Positions 1 through 8,473 of a stretch of DNA of 64,000 bases are shown here, piece by piece. The notes below the pieces were generated by a model. It was not told the origin of the DNA. It did no database searches and was given only the letters and a program-made list of their open reading frames with translations. Each line of letters begins with the position of its first letter. Positions within the stretch are counted from its first letter, which is position 1. The position numbers were made by a program, and so were the translations under genes. The DNA comes from Paucimonas sp. (GTDB lineage: Bacteria; Pseudomonadota; Gammaproteobacteria; Pseudomonadales; Pseudomonadaceae), in contig JAIRVG010000022.1 in assembly GCA_031253995.1 (NCBI GenBank), positions 45,591 to 109,590 of the forward strand. The letters are read 5' to 3'.

Positions 1-456
1 GGGGCGTTCACCGATCGCTTCGGCCGCCGGCGGACCATCGGCGTGACCTGCCTGTGGGTGATCCTCATGGTCTTCCCGGCGTACTGGCTGGCCAGCTCCG
101 GCAGCGTGCCGGCGGCGGTGTGCGGGGTGATCCTGCTGGCGGTGGGCGCGGTGATGTCCGGGGTAGTCACCGCCGCCTTGCTCTCGGAGGTATTCCCGAC
201 CCGCACCCGCTATACCGCCTCGGCGATGACCTACAACGTCGCCTACACCCTGTTCGGCGGCACCGCGCCACTGATGGCGACCTGGTTGATCGGGCTCAGC
301 GGCAGCAGCCTGGCGCCGGCGTTCTACCTGGTGGTGATCGCGCTGGTGGCGCTGGTGGGTGGCCTGGCGTTGCCGGAGACTTCGCGGATTTCGTTGCATG
401 ACGAACCGGGCGGCGCCAGGGCCGACCTGTTGCGGGGTACCGGCGATACGGCCTGA
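1..456 (+). CDS. MFS transporter, C-terminal part (truncated by window start)
   Basis: The frame is open from base 1 and ends at TGA 454-456, so the 5' half lies outside the window. The first visible residues, GAFTDRFGRRRT, are the DR.GRR loop signature of the major facilitator superfamily. About five hydrophobic stretches follow, and the soluble tail is short. A helix reading SEVFPTRTRYTASAM resembles the metabolite:H+ symporter / sugar-porter branch, but the substrate cannot be told from half a protein. It converges on the TonB receptor gene, with a hairpin between them. Confidence 0.85.
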   Translation, partial: GAFTDRFGRRRTIGVTCLWVILMVFPAYWLASSGSVPAAVCGVILLAVGAVMSGVVTAALLSEVFPTRTRYTASAMTYNVAYTLFGGTAPLMATWLIGLSGSSLAPAFYLVVIALVALVGGLALPETSRISLHDEPGGARADLLRGTGDTA

Positions 457-484
457 GCGACGCCTGAGAGCGCCCCAAGGTCAT

Positions 485-518
485 GACAAGGCTGCTCGGC
501 ACCCGGGGCAGCCTTGTC
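485..518. terminator. Bidirectional hairpin between convergent genes
   Basis: An 11-bp perfect inverted repeat, GACAAGGCTGC (485-495) and GCAGCCTTGTC (508-518), encloses a 12-nt loop. It lies 28 nt after the MFS stop and 4 nt from the receptor stop on the other strand. There is no clear T-tract, so Rho-independent termination is inferred from position and stem strength. Confidence 0.55.
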
Positions 519-522
519 CGCG

Positions 523-2976
523 TCACCAGTCGTAAGTCAGGTTGGCAGTAACAGTCCGCCCCTGACCGTAAGTGCACTCCCACACGCCAGAACAGCGGCT
601 GACATAACGCTTGTCGCCGATGTTCTCCACATTGGCCTGTAGCCGTACGCCCCGGATCGCCAGCGGCGACCGCTCCAGGTCATAGGAAACCATGCCGTCG
701 TAGACGCTGTAGGACGGCACATCGAACGCGCGATACGACGTGCTGGTCCCCGGGCTGCTGCGCACGTAGCGGACACCCGCACCGAAACCGAGACCGCGCA
801 GCATGCTGTCGTCCGGCAACTGGTAGTCCAGCCAGGTGGAGGCAGTCAGCGGCGAGATGCCGATCGGGTGCCGGCCTTCCATCCCATCGTTGTCCTTGGT
901 GTATTCAGCGTCGACGCGGGAGACCGAGGCAATCAGGTTGAGATTGCTGGCCAGTGCGAACTTGCCCTCAAGCTCGACACCGGTAGAACGCAACTCGCCG
1001 GACTGGGTGCTGAACCCAGGATTGGCCAGGTCGCTGGTCAAGACGTTCTTGCGATCGACCTGATACACCGACAGTTGCACGAAACTGTCCGAACCGGGTG
1101 GCTGGTACTTGATGCCGACCTCGTATTGCTTCCCGGTCGATGCGTCGAAGGTATTGCCGGAAACATCGGTCCCTGTGTTGGGCTGGAACGACTCGGAATA
1201 GCTGAAGTAAGGCGTCACGCCGCTGTCGAACAGATACCCGAAGCCCAGCCGGCCTGAGAATTTCTTGTCCTTGATACTGTTGTCGACCTTGTACAGCGGC
1301 TGGTTGTTCTCGGTGACCGCCCAGTCGTAGCGGCCGCCCAGGGTAAGGAACCAGCGCTCCCAGCGCATCTGGTCCTGCAGGTAGACACCGGTTTGGCGGA
1401 TGGTGTTGTCCCAGGTATTGACGCTGGCCAGGCTGAAATCGATGGGTGCGCCATAGACCGGGTTGTACAGGTCGATTCCCGGCGGAGCGTATTGGTAGCG
1501 ACCCAGGAACTCGGAGTTGAAGTGATAGTAATCGACGCCCAGCAGGACGGTATGGTCCAGATCGCCGGTCTTGAACACAGCCTGGGCGGTATTGTCGATG
1601 CCGTAGACCTTGTTGGTCTGTGACCAGTCGATGGCATAGCGGCCGATGGCGCTCTGGTCGTTCAGCCCCGTGGTCGGACTGGTAATGAACTCGTAGCCGT
1701 GCAGCACCGATACGAAGCGATCGTCGACATAGGCGTAGCGGGCATTCTGCCTGAGCGTCCAGACATCGTTCAGTTCGTGGGCGATCTCGTAGCCAACGGC
1801 GAACTGGTCGCGGTCGTAGGAGGCGTAGTTCGGCTCGCCGATGAAACGGCTGCGCGAGACATGGCCGTTGGGATTGGCCAGCACCGTGCCCCAAACCGGC
1901 AGCCCCTGTGGTTCCGGGGTGTCGTTGTCTTTCTGGAAGTGCCCGTACAGCCTCAGCATGGTGCGATCATCGATGTTCCAGGTCAGGCTGGGGGCAATGG
2001 TCATGCGCTTCTGGTCGGCGTAGTCGACTTCGGAATCGACGTCGTTGACCACCCCGGCAAGGCGATACAGGAACGCCCCCTGCTCGTCGAGCGGCCCCCC
2101 CAGGTCGAACGCGCCGTACTTGCGGTCGTGGCTCCCACTGCCAACGGTGACTGAGTGCAAGGCTTCACTGGTCGAGCGCTTGGAGACCAGGTTGACGATT
2201 CCACCAGGCTGGTTCTGTCCATACAGGACCGAGGCCGGGCCCTTGAGGACCTCCACACGCTCCAGCAGATAGGGATCGATCTGCAGGGCGCCGCCGGTGC
2301 TACCCCCACCATAGGGCAGGTGCAGGCCGTCAAGGTACACAGGCGTGGCATTGAAGCCGCGGGAGGTGGGTTCGTCGAACGCCTTCACCCGCGCAGTGAA
2401 ACCATCGACCTGGATACCGGGGGTGTAGCGCAGGGCGTCGCTGACCGACATCGAGCCACGAGCCTTGATTTCGTCCTGGGTCACGATGTTGATGGTCTGC
2501 GGCGTCTCCAGAACCGAGGTGTCGGTCTTGGTCGCCGTCGCGGTACGCCTGGCGACGTAACCCTGGACTGGACCATAGGCGGACTCGCCCCGGGCATTGA
2601 TGGTGCTCGGTGCCAACTCCGTGACCCCCGCGCCTTGGGGGAGCGGAGCCAGGCTGTAGCGGCCATCGCCCTCCTGGGCGGCACGCAGGCCGCTGCCGCT
2701 GAGCAACAGCAGCAAGGCCTCGTCGACCCCATAATGCCCCGCCAGCCCGGCGGACTGCCGGCCACGGGTCAGGTTGGTGTCGAAGGACAGCACGATGCCC
2801 GACTCCGCGGCGAAGCGGGTCAACACCTCGCCAAGGTCGCCGCGCGCCAGCCGGTAGTCCTGTTCCTGTGCCGCGACAGCGGTCCCCGCGCCACCTGCCA
2901 GGCACGCCAGCAAAACATACCCGCGCATCCGCGCAGCGCCTGCAGACCGCTTGTCAAAACCCCACGTCATACTCAT
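523..2976 (-). CDS. TonB-dependent siderophore receptor with STN signalling domain
   Basis: An outer-membrane ferric-siderophore transporter of 817 aa. A signal peptide ends near AVAA (about residue 36). An STN domain (about 40-95) is followed by a linker, a plug domain (about 150-265, with ETPQTINIV and LLERVEVLKGPASVLYG) and a 22-strand-type barrel ending in an aromatic residue (LTYDW). The STN domain shows it signals to the FecR/FecI pair just upstream. The C-terminal two-cysteine loop followed by YGQGR recalls hydroxamate receptors of the FhuA/FiuA/FoxA type; this specificity is tentative. An ATG two codons in (2970) has better spacing from the GAAGAGAG ribosome site and may be the true start. 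Confidence 0.93.
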   Translation of the reverse strand: MSMTWGFDKRSAGAARMRGYVLLACLAGGAGTAVAAQEQDYRLARGDLGEVLTRFAAESGIVLSFDTNLTRGRQSAGLAGHYGVDEALLLLLSGSGLRAAQEGDGRYSLAPLPQGAGVTELAPSTINARGESAYGPVQGYVARRTATATKTDTSVLETPQTINIVTQDEIKARGSMSVSDALRYTPGIQVDGFTARVKAFDEPTSRGFNATPVYLDGLHLPYGGGSTGGALQIDPYLLERVEVLKGPASVLYGQNQPGGIVNLVSKRSTSEALHSVTVGSGSHDRKYGAFDLGGPLDEQGAFLYRLAGVVNDVDSEVDYADQKRMTIAPSLTWNIDDRTMLRLYGHFQKDNDTPEPQGLPVWGTVLANPNGHVSRSRFIGEPNYASYDRDQFAVGYEIAHELNDVWTLRQNARYAYVDDRFVSVLHGYEFITSPTTGLNDQSAIGRYAIDWSQTNKVYGIDNTAQAVFKTGDLDHTVLLGVDYYHFNSEFLGRYQYAPPGIDLYNPVYGAPIDFSLASVNTWDNTIRQTGVYLQDQMRWERWFLTLGGRYDWAVTENNQPLYKVDNSIKDKKFSGRLGFGYLFDSGVTPYFSYSESFQPNTGTDVSGNTFDASTGKQYEVGIKYQPPGSDSFVQLSVYQVDRKNVLTSDLANPGFSTQSGELRSTGVELEGKFALASNLNLIASVSRVDAEYTKDNDGMEGRHPIGISPLTASTWLDYQLPDDSMLRGLGFGAGVRYVRSSPGTSTSYRAFDVPSYSVYDGMVSYDLERSPLAIRGVRLQANVENIGDKRYVSRCSGVWECTYGQGRTVTANLTYDW

Positions 2977-3066
2977 CGCTCTCTTCAGGATTGGCCAGCC
3001 ATCGCTGGGTTCACCTGTGAGTCGGATGAGCGATCGCGATGTGTTCAGCGCGGCTGAAAAATATTC

Positions 3067-4020
3067 TCAGGCTGCGCTGACCGTGACCCAGTAGCGGGTG
3101 ACGCGCTCGACCCGCACCGGTAGCGAGGTCGCCAAGGCGCGGAGGATCTGCTCGCTGTCGTCGAGGCGGAAGGTGCCGCTGATGCGCAACCCGGCCACTG
3201 CCGGCGCGCAGCGCAGCACACCGGGGCGGTAGCGGGACAGCTCGTCGAGGAGCAGGTCCAGGCGCTGGTCGTTGGCAATCATCAGGCCCTGGGTCCAGGC
3301 CCCCGCGCCCGTGGGCAGAAGGTCCAGTGAAGCCAGCCCGTCGCTGTCGAACTCGCAGCGCTGCCCCTGCCCCACGATCCGGCTTTCGCCACCAGGCAGG
3401 CTCACCCGCACCTGCTGGCTGAAGACGTCGAGCCGGGTGCGGTTGTCGAGCAGGCGCACGGCGAAGCGGCCCGGCCCGGCGTCGATGCGGCCATGGGCCG
3501 TGTCCACGCGACAGGCCTGCTGCTCGGGCACGTTGACCATCACCTCGCCCGCTTCCAGACGCAGGCAAGGCAGGGGGGCGGTTTCATCGAGATTGAGTGC
3601 CGACGCCGTGTCGAGGGTGAGCCGGATACCGTTGCCCAGGGTGATCGAGCGTCGCTCGCCGACGCCACTGCGATAGTCCGCCAGCCATGGCGAATGCCGC
3701 GTCTCGCGGTAGCCTCCCCAGCCCAGCAGCGCACCGCCGAACAGCAGGCCGCAACCGCGGATCACGCTGCGGCGGGAGGCCTTGCGACTTGCCTCGGCAC
3801 GCGACAGTACCTGGTGTGCCGGTATCCCCGGGGCACCCGCCACCTGCGCCTGCAAGCGCTCGGCCTGCTGCCAGGCCCAGGCATTGTGCGGCGCCGCGTC
3901 GAGCCAGCCTTGCCAGGCGCGGTAGTCCTCGGGCCGGGCATCACCGCCGTTGAGCTGGCTGTACCAGTGCGCGGCCTGGCGGATGGCGGCCAGTTGATCG
4001 ACCGTCAGCGTCGCCCTCAC
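3067..4020 (-). CDS. FecR-type anti-sigma/sigma regulator
   Basis: An inner-membrane regulator that passes the receptor's signal to the ECF sigma factor. The 317-aa product has an N-terminal cytoplasmic domain with WYSQLNGG and WQGWLDA, typical of the FecR N-terminus. One hydrophobic segment lies near residues 90-105 (LLFGGALLGWGG). The periplasmic FecR domain includes GERRSITLGNG and a C-terminal STN-like segment. I chose the GTG at 4020 because it overlaps the sigma-factor stop as GTGA, the same coupling seen in the second cassette. A TTG ten codons upstream is possible. The receptor gene follows 90 bp downstream. Confidence 0.88.
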   Translation of the reverse strand: MRATLTVDQLAAIRQAAHWYSQLNGGDARPEDYRAWQGWLDAAPHNAWAWQQAERLQAQVAGAPGIPAHQVLSRAEASRKASRRSVIRGCGLLFGGALLGWGGYRETRHSPWLADYRSGVGERRSITLGNGIRLTLDTASALNLDETAPLPCLRLEAGEVMVNVPEQQACRVDTAHGRIDAGPGRFAVRLLDNRTRLDVFSQQVRVSLPGGESRIVGQGQRCEFDSDGLASLDLLPTGAGAWTQGLMIANDQRLDLLLDELSRYRPGVLRCAPAVAGLRISGTFRLDDSEQILRALATSLPVRVERVTRYWVTVSAA

Positions 4021-4544
4021 TGGCCATGGCTCAGGTTGTAGAGCATGCAATGCTCGGCCGCCCTGGCGACGTAGCGACGCACGGTCATCTCGGAGATGTC
4101 GAGTTCGACAGCGATGGCCTTGTACGACATGCCGTCCAGCTGTGACAGCAGGAACGCCCGGCGCACCTGCTCGCCGAGGGCGGCGAGCATGGCATCGAGC
4201 TCGTAGAGGGTTTCCAGCAGCACCAGGCGCTGCTCGGGCGACAGTTCCAAGGCTTCCGGCTGCTCAGCCAGGGTCTGCTGCCAGGCCCGCTCCAGGCGCA
4301 GGCGGCGCATATGGTCGATCATCATCCGCCGGGCGATGGTCGCCAGGTATCCCTTGGGCTCGCGCACCGCTTCGAGCTTGGCCGCAGCGTCGGCGGCGGT
4401 CATGACCCGGATGAATACGTCCTGCACCAGGTCGGCGGCCAGGTGTTGGCAGTTGACCCGCGGCCGCAGCCAGCCGTGCAGCCATTTGCTCTGGGACACG
4501 TACAGGCGACTGACCTGGGCGTGGAGGGAATCGGGGGATGGCAT
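4017..4544 (-). CDS. FecI-like ECF sigma factor
   Basis: An iron-starvation ECF sigma factor of about 175 aa, expected to direct transcription of the receptor gene. The region-2 motif AADLVQDVFIRVM and the region-4 helix-turn-helix LSQLDGMSYKAIAVELDISEM.. are visible. The ATG at 4544 is chosen over the ATG at 4598 because a Fur-box-like site (4565-4583) would fall inside the longer frame and AAGGCGG lies at ribosome-site distance from 4544. The stop overlaps the FecR start. Repression by Fur-Fe is inferred from the box. Confidence 0.9.
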   Translation of the reverse strand: MPSPDSLHAQVSRLYVSQSKWLHGWLRPRVNCQHLAADLVQDVFIRVMTAADAAAKLEAVREPKGYLATIARRMMIDHMRRLRLERAWQQTLAEQPEALELSPEQRLVLLETLYELDAMLAALGEQVRRAFLLSQLDGMSYKAIAVELDISEMTVRRYVARAAEHCMLYNLSHGQ

Positions 4545-4564
4545 GCCGGACCGCCTTGTCGCGC

Positions 4565-4583
4565 AAATGGGAATTGTTCGCAA
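4565..4583 (-). promoter_or_regulatory. Probable Fur box upstream of fecI-like gene
   Basis: Minus strand TTGCGAACAATTCCCATTT matches a 19-nt Fur consensus (ATGAGAATGATTCTCATTT) at 14 positions by hand alignment. It lies 20 nt before the chosen sigma-factor start, where a Fur repressor would block transcription when iron is plentiful. Confidence 0.65.
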
Positions 4584-4635
4584 TTTTATGCAAAACATTT
4601 CAGATCTGCCAAGGGCGAGATTGCTTCCACTCAGC

Positions 4636-5076
4636 TCATTCAGGAATACCGGTCACCTTGTGCAACGCACGCATCGCGCACGGTGGCCGCGCACCTTCCG
4701 GTTCGATCTGCTCGCACTGCTTCAACAGCGGATGGACATCGGCGAACTTCAGGCTGGCCAGTCGCGCAGCGTGCTGCTGCGACACGAAGCAATGCTCGAA
4801 GCGGTAGGCGGCATACACCTCGGGACGCAAGGGCGGGAAATCGTAGACCTCATCGACGATCGCCTTGAATACCTCAGGCATCTGCACGTCGGACACGGGC
4901 GGTGCGTAGGTGAGCAGATCGCGCTTGGTCACCCCCGCTTCCCGGGCCCCAAGGGCTTGCTTGGCCAGGCTGATGGAGGCTTGCATGCCCTGGGGAAGCG
5001 GACAGTCGGAAGCGGCGAATATCGGTGCCGACGCCAGGGTGCCCAGCAGGGCGAGTACTGCAACCATCCTTGTCAT
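4636..5076 (-). CDS. Small secreted protein of unknown function
   Basis: A 146-aa protein with a clear Sec signal peptide (MTRMVAVLALLGTLASAPIFA, cleavage before ASDC). The mature part has four cysteines (in SDCPL, EHCFV, KQCEQ and PPCAM) that could form two periplasmic disulfides. A strong ribosome site (AGGAAGGA) precedes ATG 5076. I do not recognise a family. It sits between the sigma-factor promoter and the oxidoreductase gene, and no functional link can be drawn. Confidence 0.8.
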   Translation of the reverse strand: MTRMVAVLALLGTLASAPIFAASDCPLPQGMQASISLAKQALGAREAGVTKRDLLTYAPPVSDVQMPEVFKAIVDEVYDFPPLRPEVYAAYRFEHCFVSQQHAARLASLKFADVHPLLKQCEQIEPEGARPPCAMRALHKVTGIPE

Positions 5077-5168
5077 AAGGTTCCTTCCTGGTCTTTGGAG
5101 AATGCGGCCTTCGACTGGAAAGGCCAGCCGAGGTTCCCTGGTCGAGGGCCGCTACCTTGCCATCGGGG

Positions 5169-6158
5169 TTATACGGTGACCACTACCTTGCCGATCTGCT
5201 GGTTGGCCTCCAGGAATCGATGGGCATCACGGATATGGTCGAGGGTGAAGGTCTTGGCGATGATCGGTCGCAATGCGCCAGACGCCAGCCCGTCCAGAAT
5301 GAAGCTCCGGGCACGCCCGAGCGCTTCGTGGTCGGCGACGATTTCCGAATAGAGATAGCCCTTGAGCGTCAGGCTCCTGCCCAGCACGGTGAACAACGGG
5401 AACGGCGTCGGCTCAGGACTCAATGCGCCGTATTCGAGCAGGATCCCGCCCCGGGCCATGCTCTGCGTCAGCGCCTCGAAGGCCGGACCGCCCACCGGAT
5501 CGAACACGACCCGGGCGCCCTTTCCGTCCGTCAGCGCCATTACCCGCTCGACGATATCCTCCTCATCGCTGACGATCACATGAGCCGCGCCGGCCTCCAG
5601 CAGTGCCTGGGCCTTGGACCGGGTACGGGTGATCGCCACCGGCACGGCACCCACCATCCGCGCGATCTGGAACGCGGCCAGACCGACACTGCTGGAAGCT
5701 GCGGTGACCAGCACGACATCCCCCCGTTGCAGCTTCGCCTGTTCTATCAAGGCACCCCAGGCGGTGACGTACTGCATCCACGACGCCGCCGCCTCTTCGT
5801 ATGGCTGGTTGTCCGGGCTCTTCACCACAAGGTGCGCCGGGACATTGACCACTTCGCCATAAGTACCCCAGCGGGCGATATCCAGCGGCGGGATCAGCGC
5901 CACGGCGTCGCCGACCTGCACTCCGCTGACCGCGCTGCCGATGGCGTTGACCACCCCCGCCGCCTCGTAGCCAAGGCGACTGGGGAACTGCGCCTCCTGC
6001 AGATAGGCGTGGTTGCGGAACATCACCTCGGCGCGGTTCAGGCCGATGGCCTTGACCGCGATCTGTACCTCGTCCGCCGCAGGCGCCGGAACGTCCAGCT
6101 CTTCCAGCTGAAGAACATCGGCGTCGCCGTATGCGTGGATCCTGACAATGCGTGCCAT
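5169..6158 (-). CDS. MDR-family NAD(P)H-dependent oxidoreductase (quinone reductase-like)
   Basis: A 329-aa medium-chain dehydrogenase/reductase. The GroES-like N-terminal domain has LNRAEVMFR and GYEAAGVV. The nucleotide-binding domain has VTAASSSVGLAA (AxxxxVG variant) around residues 150-162, followed by AITRTRSKAQAL, whose Arg/Lys favour NADPH. No structural-zinc cysteine cluster is visible, so a zinc-independent quinone or enone reductase role is more likely than alcohol dehydrogenase. It is divergent from a LysR gene that probably regulates it. Start ATG 6158 has GAGG upstream. Confidence 0.88.
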   Translation of the reverse strand: MARIVRIHAYGDADVLQLEELDVPAPAADEVQIAVKAIGLNRAEVMFRNHAYLQEAQFPSRLGYEAAGVVNAIGSAVSGVQVGDAVALIPPLDIARWGTYGEVVNVPAHLVVKSPDNQPYEEAAASWMQYVTAWGALIEQAKLQRGDVVLVTAASSSVGLAAFQIARMVGAVPVAITRTRSKAQALLEAGAAHVIVSDEEDIVERVMALTDGKGARVVFDPVGGPAFEALTQSMARGGILLEYGALSPEPTPFPLFTVLGRSLTLKGYLYSEIVADHEALGRARSFILDGLASGALRPIIAKTFTLDHIRDAHRFLEANQQIGKVVVTV

Positions 6159-6198
6159 GGGAAACCCTCTTTCTCTCGATAGGACTGAAGCCGCAAAT

Positions 6199-6244
6199 CT
6201 AGGCGTTGGCGAGCAGGCGATAAAGGCCTAGTCTGGCGGCAGAC
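6199..6244. promoter_or_regulatory. Inverted repeats in the divergent MDR/LysR promoter
   Basis: Two inverted repeats lie in the 105-bp divergent region. One is CTAGGC (6199-6204) with GCCTAG (6226-6231). The other is GTCTG-gcgg-CAGAC (6231-6244). Both suit a dimeric LysR regulator acting on both genes. Binding is inferred from position only. Confidence 0.4.
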
Positions 6245-6263
6245 TGGAAACAGAGAGTTTGTA

Positions 6264-7160
6264 ATGGATCGCCTCACGCAGATGGCCACCTTCGTCAAGG
6301 CCGTGGAACTGGGCTCGTTCAGCGCCGCCGCGGACGACCTCAACCTGTCGCCGCAACTGGTGGGCAAGCAGGTCAAGATGCTCGAACAGCACCTGGGCGT
6401 CTCCCTCCTGCATCGCACCACCCGCCGCCAGAGCCTGACCGACTTCGGTCGCGCCTTCTATCAACGGGCGAAGATGATCCTCGCCGACATGCAGGCCGCC
6501 GAAAGCCTCGCGGCCGTGACCCGCGGTACCCCCAGCGGGCGGCTGCGCGTCAATGCGCCGGTGACCTATGGCGTACGCACCCTGGCGCCGCGGTTGCTGG
6601 AGTACATGGTCAGGTATCCCCAGGTGGCGGTGGACCTGACCCTGTCCAATGACCTGGTGGATCTGGTCGAGGATGGCTATGACGTGGTGCTGCGCATCGG
6701 CGAGCTGGCCAGCAGCGGCTTGAAGGCCGTGCCGCTGGCGCCCTATCAGTGCGTGCTGTGTGCCGCACCGGCCTACCTGGTACGGCGACCGCCGATCACC
6801 AGCCCGTGGGACCTGCGCCAGCACGAATGCCTGGCCTTTGCCTTTTCCAATGGTCGTACCGACTGGACCTTCGAAGGACCGGAGGGACGTATCGACGTGC
6901 CGATTACAAGCAAACTGACGATCAATCAAGGCGACCCGCTGCTGGCAGCGGCAGTGGCAGGGCTAGGGGTGGTACTGCAACCGCAGGAGCTGGTGGGCGA
7001 TGCGTTGCGCGACGGCACCCTGGTGGCGCTGCTGCCGCAGTACCGGGTGCCCGCCTCGCCGATGAACATGCTGTATGCGCCGGATCGGCGGATGACACCG
7101 AAACTGCGCAGCTTCCTCGACTTCATGCGCGAGGCGCTGGGAGCACGGGGAACGCCATGA
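6264..7160 (+). CDS. LysR-family transcriptional regulator
   Basis: A 298-aa LysR regulator of the CrgA-like group. The winged helix-turn-helix is at residues 1-60 (FVKAVELGSFSAAADDLNLS, with the recognition helix near SPQLVGKQVKMLE). The effector domain begins near GRLRVNAPVTYG, and the family-typical pattern DVVLRIGELA follows. It is transcribed away from the MDR oxidoreductase across a short region with inverted repeats, so that oxidoreductase is the likely target. The start ATG has AGAGAG upstream. Confidence 0.92.
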   Translation: MDRLTQMATFVKAVELGSFSAAADDLNLSPQLVGKQVKMLEQHLGVSLLHRTTRRQSLTDFGRAFYQRAKMILADMQAAESLAAVTRGTPSGRLRVNAPVTYGVRTLAPRLLEYMVRYPQVAVDLTLSNDLVDLVEDGYDVVLRIGELASSGLKAVPLAPYQCVLCAAPAYLVRRPPITSPWDLRQHECLAFAFSNGRTDWTFEGPEGRIDVPITSKLTINQGDPLLAAAVAGLGVVLQPQELVGDALRDGTLVALLPQYRVPASPMNMLYAPDRRMTPKLRSFLDFMREALGARGTP

Positions 7161-7226
7161 TGCCTGCCGAGACAGCCCTGCAGGGCGACCTTTCCCTCCC
7201 CGCCCCGATGCTCTACCATCCCGCCC

Positions 7227-7395
7227 GCCGGTTTCCACCTCGGAATCAATAGGGAATCCGTCGCTCGCCCGCACGCGAGCCAAACGGAACTGCCCCCGCA
7301 ACTGTAGGTGCCGAGCCCGCTCCTGAAACGCCACTGGACACGATCCGGGAAGGCTGGAGCCGGGCCATGACGCATCAGTCAGGAGACCTGCCGGC
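7227..7395 (+). promoter_or_regulatory. Cobalamin (B12) riboswitch
   Basis: An adenosylcobalamin/cobalamin-sensing RNA leader. Landmarks in order: AATAGGGAATCCG (7248-7260), the core GCCCCCGCAACTGTA (7292-7306), GCCACTG (7330-7336), CGGGAAGGC (7346-7354) and the B12 box AGTCAGGAGACCTGCC (7377-7392). P1 closes between GCCGG (7227-7231) and CCGGC (7391-7395). An alternative stem between GCCGG (7390-7394) and CCGGC (7409-7413) could act as the expression platform near the leader ORF's ribosome site. It is in sense orientation to metR, with no other gene between them except a 37-codon ORF. Confidence 0.93.
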
Positions 7396-7425
7396 AAACA
7401 TTCACCAACCGGCGGGGTGTCCGGG

Positions 7426-7539
7426 ATGGCCATCCTTTGCCCTGTCCAGGGTGCTTGCTCCGTGCCTGCGCGGGGCTTGGCGATGCCTGTCCGTGCGTCT
7501 CTCCCGCACTGTTCGACGGGGGTCGACTGCAGCTCATGA
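7426..7539 (+). CDS. Putative 37-codon leader ORF coupled to metR
   Basis: ATG 7426 opens 31 nt after the riboswitch aptamer and runs 37 codons to TGA 7537-7539, which overlaps the metR ATG (7536-7538) as ATGA. The peptide begins MAILCPVQGACS, contains four Cys and has no hydrophobic helix. A weak GGCGGGG ribosome site lies 9 nt upstream, close to the switching stem. I infer that riboswitch control of this ORF's translation is passed to metR by translational coupling. It could also be chance. Confidence 0.4.
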   Translation: MAILCPVQGACSVPARGLAMPVRASLPHCSTGVDCSS

Positions 7540-8468
7540 TCGATTTGAGACACCTGCGCACGCTTCATGCCCTGCGCGAAACCAACAGCCTGCCCGAGGC
7601 CGCCGAGCGCCTGCACCTGACCCAGTCGGCGCTGTCGCACCAGTTCCGCGAGCTGGAACATCGCCTCGGCCTGCCCGTGTTCGAGCGCAAGTCCAGGCCG
7701 GTGCGCTTCACCACCGCCGGCCTCAAGCTGCTGCAACTGGCCGACCAGGTGCTGCCGCTGATCCGGACCACGGAACGCAACCTGGGCAAGCTTCTGAGCG
7801 GCAGCGCCGACCGCCTGCACATCGCCATCGAGTGCCACAGTTGCTACCAGTGGCTGATGCCTTCGCTGGACGAGTTCCGCAGTGCCTGGCCGGAAGTGGA
7901 ACTGGACCTTGCCTCGGGGTTGGCGTTCGCGCCGCTGCCGGCCCTGCAGCGCGGCGATCTCGACCTGGTGGTGACCTCGGACCCGGTGGCCCTGCCCGGC
8001 ATCACCTACGTGCCGCTGTTCGGCTACGAGGCCATGCTGGCTGTCGACAAGCACCATGCCCTGCGCAAGAAGTCGTACCTGGAAGCCGCCGACCTGGCCG
8101 ACCAGACCCTGATCACCTACCCGATCGAGCGCGACCGCCTGGACATCTTCACCCGCTTCCTCGACCCGGCCGACGTCGAGCCGGCCCAGGTCCGCACGGC
8201 GGAGATGACCGTGATGATGATGCAACTGGTGGCCAGCGGCCGGGGTGTCTGCTGCCTGCCGAACTGGGCGCTGCACGAGTACACCAGCCGTGGGTATGTG
8301 CTTGCCAGGCGCCTGGGTGTCGATGGCTTGCAGGCTACGCTGTACGCGGCGGTGCGCAGCGACATGCTGGAGGTGCCGTACATGAGTGATTTCTTGCTGA
8401 CGGCAAAGGATATTTCGTTTGCCACGCTGGAGGGGGTCAATGCGGCGGTGGTGCCTGGTGGGGCCTGA
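7536..8468 (+). CDS. metR: MetR, LysR-family regulator of methionine biosynthesis
   Basis: A 310-aa LysR regulator beginning MIDLRHLRTLHAL, with helix-turn-helix LHLTQSALSHQFRELE and the MetR-typical stretches IAIECHSCYQWLMP and LITYPIERDRLDIFTRFL. In the family, MetR with homocysteine as coregulator activates metE and other methionine genes. No metE lies next to it here. ATG 7536 is chosen over an upstream in-frame TTG (7437) because homology begins there and it overlaps the leader ORF stop. The cobalamin riboswitch upstream suggests B12 lowers MetR output, and so indirectly the B12-independent synthase MetE. Confidence 0.93.
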   Translation: MIDLRHLRTLHALRETNSLPEAAERLHLTQSALSHQFRELEHRLGLPVFERKSRPVRFTTAGLKLLQLADQVLPLIRTTERNLGKLLSGSADRLHIAIECHSCYQWLMPSLDEFRSAWPEVELDLASGLAFAPLPALQRGDLDLVVTSDPVALPGITYVPLFGYEAMLAVDKHHALRKKSYLEAADLADQTLITYPIERDRLDIFTRFLDPADVEPAQVRTAEMTVMMMQLVASGRGVCCLPNWALHEYTSRGYVLARRLGVDGLQATLYAAVRSDMLEVPYMSDFLLTAKDISFATLEGVNAAVVPGGA

Positions 8469-8473
8469 CCGCC

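Noticed and set aside
4545..4598. Longer start (ATG 4598) for the first FecI-like sigma factor
   Set aside because: It would place the Fur-box-like site and ribosome site inside the gene and add residues not typical of the family.
7437..7535. TTG start for a longer MetR
   Set aside because: The extra 33 residues are Cys/Pro-rich and unlike MetR, which begins MIDLRHL at 7536.
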